DNA from: Candidatus Aphodomonas merdavium
GTDB taxonomy: Bacteria > Bacillota > Clostridia > Christensenellales > Aristaeellaceae
Length of the DNA stretch: 9,073 nucleotides
Reading direction: 5' to 3'
Assembly (NCBI GenBank): GCA_018715585.1
Contig: DVLH01000263.1
Coordinates: forward strand, 1 to 9,073
The translations under genes were made by a program, and so were the position numbers. This document shows, piece after piece, positions 7,901 through 9,073 of this stretch (position 1 is the first letter of the stretch; every line of letters begins with the position of its first letter). Below the pieces are notes generated by a model. It saw nothing but the letters and a program-made list of their open reading frames with translations. It had not been told where the DNA came from and made no database searches.

Positions 7901-8082
7901 CCCGTGCGTGAATGCAGATGGGCCCCGCCCATGCCCATTTGCTTGAACATATCGGTCATAAAGTCAATGTCCTCGTCGGTGATGGCGCAGTTCCATGCCC
8001 AGAAGGGCGCGCCGCGATAGGACAGCGGTGGGTCAAAAAAATCGGCATCACGATAGGGACGGTTTTTTTCTTCATAAAGCAT
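4969..8082 (-). CDS. GH106-like glycoside hydrolase, intracellular
   Basis: A 1037-residue enzyme related to GH106 alpha-L-rhamnosidases, likely removing rhamnose or a similar sugar from imported oligosaccharides. No signal peptide is visible, so it should act in the cytoplasm. The N-terminal catalytic barrel (about 20-480) has the family features PFWAWN (26-31), HSRTGM (57-62), YDEDRWPSG (92-100), the acidic FTDEP (237-241), TGHVMREP (328-335), PGID (357-360) and DELYG (388-392). Which acids are catalytic is not certain. Residues about 490-615 look like a Rossmann or amidotransferase-like fold (VLLAPN; GGRIVFTGYLP). An Ala/Pro/Arg-rich linker (about 716-731) leads to a C-terminal beta-sandwich region (about 765-1037). 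The ATG at 8082 is chosen because AGGAAGGAG precedes it by 9 bases; the in-frame ATG at 8127 lies further inside the kinase gene. It overlaps the kinase end by 11 bases, and a terminator follows. The exact substrate is unknown. Confidence 0.85.
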   Translation of the reverse strand: MLYEEKNRPYRDADFFDPPLSYRGAPFWAWNCAITDEDIDFMTDMFKQMGMGGAHLHSRTGMALPYLQDAFMQRIRHSVERAEQNGMRAWLYDEDRWPSGYGGGYITKEDRYRCRVLLFAPQPLGDTAEDDKWGMCANGKCARSNHRTLLAVYTVSLDKDGWLQSYRRVTPDDAANLSADTLWYAYLEISGQNPWFNDQAYANLLDPQAVRAFLQTTHEAYRRAVGDAFGKTIPAIFTDEPQFSFKNNLAKATDRQLISIPFTDDLPQTYQACYGENLMDHLPELFFDRPEGYPVTRYRYHDHLTERFVSAYADQLGDWCRQHGLALTGHVMREPTLEKQTRAVGEAMRFYRSMQIPGIDMLAARIEYNTCKQCQSAVHQFGREAMLDELYGVTNWDFEFRGHKLYGDWQAALGVTVRVPHLSWTSMAGEAKRDYPASIGYQSPWYREYKRVEDYFARVCTAMTRGQCEVHLGVLHPIESYWLAYGTEEKTGRLRRELNDDFDALTAWLIGDTKDFDFIAESLIPQLYQGIQDGRLRMGEMSYSVLLAPNMLTMRRTTLKMLRELKAAGGRIVFTGYLPQYLDGIKSEEVQAFAAGCEYVPFTQNQLLQALEGVSPLEVFEADGTHTQNLLTQMRLDGDEKWVFVAHKPPLQRLDHTDSQPITLRMRGEWDVRVYDAWNGTISKANVSRAGGFTAFDTALYAQDSLLLRFTPAHGERRAAPAPRAAASTPVAIASEVPVTLSEPNALLLDMAEYAFDGGPFQPCEEILRLDNKFRDALGYPYRMEAFPQPWCIREQEGDTAHTLSLRFHVFSEVDVASVDLALEHPHDCQIRWNGETVSNKPTGRYVDRDILRVRLGALKKGENELCVSMPFGRKTDVEAMMLLGDFGVRVCGRKAVVIAPVRALSFADWTAQGLPFYGGAVTYHIDVQGTGNPLRVSLTKFRSPAIAVDLDGERQGLIAISPYSAVTKPAAPGPHRLDLTVYGNRYNTFGAVHNSDEEKDVYCSPNFWRSTGDTWAYEYQLRRTGPLAAPIVEALS

Positions 8083-9073
8083 GGAGGTTTTCTCCTTCCT
8101 GTGCGCCGCTTGCGCAGTGTTTTGCAATCACAACTTCCACCGCCAGCCCACCGCCCGGCGCGGCGCGGAAAAACAAACCGCAATCCTCGTCGGGATAGTA
8201 AAGCTTGAGCCGGCTTTGGATGTTGTTCAGCCCAATATGCCTGCGTCCGGCGCCTTCCTCTGGCACACCGTTTTTCAGGATGTCTTCAATCCGCTGCAGC
8301 TGTTCTTCATCCACCGGGATGCCGTCGTTGATGATGGTAATGCGCGCGCGATTTTCGCCGGCATCGCACAGAACGACCCGAATCTCTCCCCGGTAGCATT
8401 TTTCCTTTAACCCGTGCTTAAAGCTGTTTTCCACCAGCGGCTGGAGGATGAAGTTGGGCACGTCCACATCCAGCAGCGTTTCATCCAGCTCGAATACTGC
8501 CTGCACGTTTGGAAAGCGGTAGCGCATGATATTCAAATACGCGCGCACCATTTCGATTTCGTTGTGCAAGGAGACGATTTGCGCGCTGTACTCCATGCCG
8601 TTGCGGAAAAAGAGAATGAGCTGATGGATCATGTCAACGACGCCGTCGTCGTCGTGCATGGCGGCTTTCATTTGAATGGTGCCCAACGTATTGTACAAAA
8701 AGTGCGGGTTGATTTGGCTGCGCAGATAGAGCAGCTGCATCTCCCTTTGGCGTGCGCGGGCGCGCTGCAGCTGGATTTCCGCCTCGCACTCCTCTAGGAC
8801 CAGGTTGTTGATGGTGTCGACCATTTGCGTAAACGCTTTGCTGAACGCGCCCAGCTCGTCTGTTTCATCGGTAAGGCGCAGGCTGTCGTTGCCCTTGAAG
8901 TCCAACTGTTCAATTTGCTTGCGCAGCTGCACAACCGGGCGGGCGAGCCTGCGAGAGACGATTCCGACGTACAAAAAGAACAGCGCCGTCAAAGCCAGCA
9001 GGCAGGCAATGGCCATCAGCACGAGATATTGCGCCTTTTGCCAGACGGCAGACGCATTGCTGACGAGCAGCAC
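8072..9073 (-). CDS. YesM/LytS-type sensor histidine kinase (5' end cut by window)
   Basis: C-terminal 333 residues of a membrane sensor kinase of the family that pairs with AraC-type (YesN-like) response regulators, often controlling carbohydrate uptake and breakdown in Firmicutes. In order: a transmembrane helix (about 17-39), a HAMP domain (about 40-92, RRLARPVVQLRKQIEQL), a coiled linker, the His_kinase domain with QINPHFLYNTL (phosphoacceptor His124), and an ATPase domain with N-box QPLVENSFKHG (211-221), G1 NDG (249-251) and G2 HIGLNNIQSRL (279-289). The reading frame runs off the window edge; the missing N-terminus should hold a first membrane helix and an extracellular sensor. The stop at 8072-8074 lies inside the glycosidase gene, so the two are co-transcribed and probably coupled. 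No regulator gene lies between them; it may be upstream. I infer that it senses a sugar linked to the enzyme's substrate. Confidence 0.93.
   Translation of the reverse strand: MLLVSNASAVWQKAQYLVLMAIACLLALTALFFLYVGIVSRRLARPVVQLRKQIEQLDFKGNDSLRLTDETDELGAFSKAFTQMVDTINNLVLEECEAEIQLQRARARQREMQLLYLRSQINPHFLYNTLGTIQMKAAMHDDDGVVDMIHQLILFFRNGMEYSAQIVSLHNEIEMVRAYLNIMRYRFPNVQAVFELDETLLDVDVPNFILQPLVENSFKHGLKEKCYRGEIRVVLCDAGENRARITIINDGIPVDEEQLQRIEDILKNGVPEEGAGRRHIGLNNIQSRLKLYYPDEDCGLFFRAAPGGGLAVEVVIAKHCASGAQEGENLHAL
8092..8100 (-). promoter_or_regulatory. Ribosome binding site of the glycoside hydrolase, inside the kinase gene
   Basis: AGGAAGGAG on the - strand lies 9 bases before the ATG at 8082, within the last codons of the kinase. 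Its GGAG could pair with CTCC just before the start codon (4 bp, 5-base loop), which would hide the site until ribosomes finishing the kinase open it. The pairing is short and its effect is speculative. Confidence 0.65.

Noticed and set aside
8083..8127. Upstream ATG at 8127 for the glycoside hydrolase
   Set aside because: It lies deeper in the kinase gene; the ATG at 8082 has a strong ribosome binding site, and the homologous region starts soon after it.
1..9073. CRISPR arrays, insertion sequences, tRNA or rRNA genes, attachment sites
   Set aside because: No regularly spaced repeats of CRISPR length, no transposase-like frame, no recognisable tRNA or rRNA sequence seen on reading both strands.

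Overview
The window looks like chromosomal DNA from a GC-rich member of the Clostridia, probably gut-associated. The evidence is the gene types: a VanS-like histidine kinase beside an FtsX-type ABC exporter, and a YesM-type kinase beside a GH106-like glycoside hydrolase. GTG starts, purine-rich ribosome binding sites and short GC-rich intrinsic terminators agree with this. The genus cannot be read from the sequence.

The left half (1-4573) is on the + strand. It holds the 3' part of a membrane sensor histidine kinase (1-753), a MacB/LolD-type ABC ATPase (837-1526) and its 849-residue two-FtsX-domain permease (1523-4072, 4-base overlap with the ATPase). Together these form the familiar Firmicutes module in which a two-component system controls an ABC exporter; the response regulator gene is expected just upstream, outside the window. 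The kinase-ATPase gap carries four direct repeats in exact 11-base phase ending just before a -10-like TATGAT. This layout is what an OmpR-family regulator would use to activate the transporter genes. After a 186-base leader with a 9-bp hairpin comes an unrecognised 82-residue helical protein (4259-4507), closed by an intrinsic terminator (4538-4573).

The centre (4574-4914) has no gene I can support. It holds a second intrinsic-terminator-like structure on the - strand and a purine-rich stretch with repeated AAGGGGA. A strong - strand terminator (4916-4945) closes the right-hand operon.

The right half is on the - strand. A YesM/LytS-type sensor kinase, truncated by the window end (9073-8072), overlaps by 11 bases the start of a 1037-residue intracellular GH106-like glycoside hydrolase (8082-4969). 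The overlap points to a sugar-sensing kinase translated together with an enzyme for rhamnose-containing or related glycans. The two halves converge and seem to be separate functional units. Nothing here is clearly a new defence or mobile system. The least explained parts are the small protein, the 11-base repeat operator and the structured convergent intergenic region.
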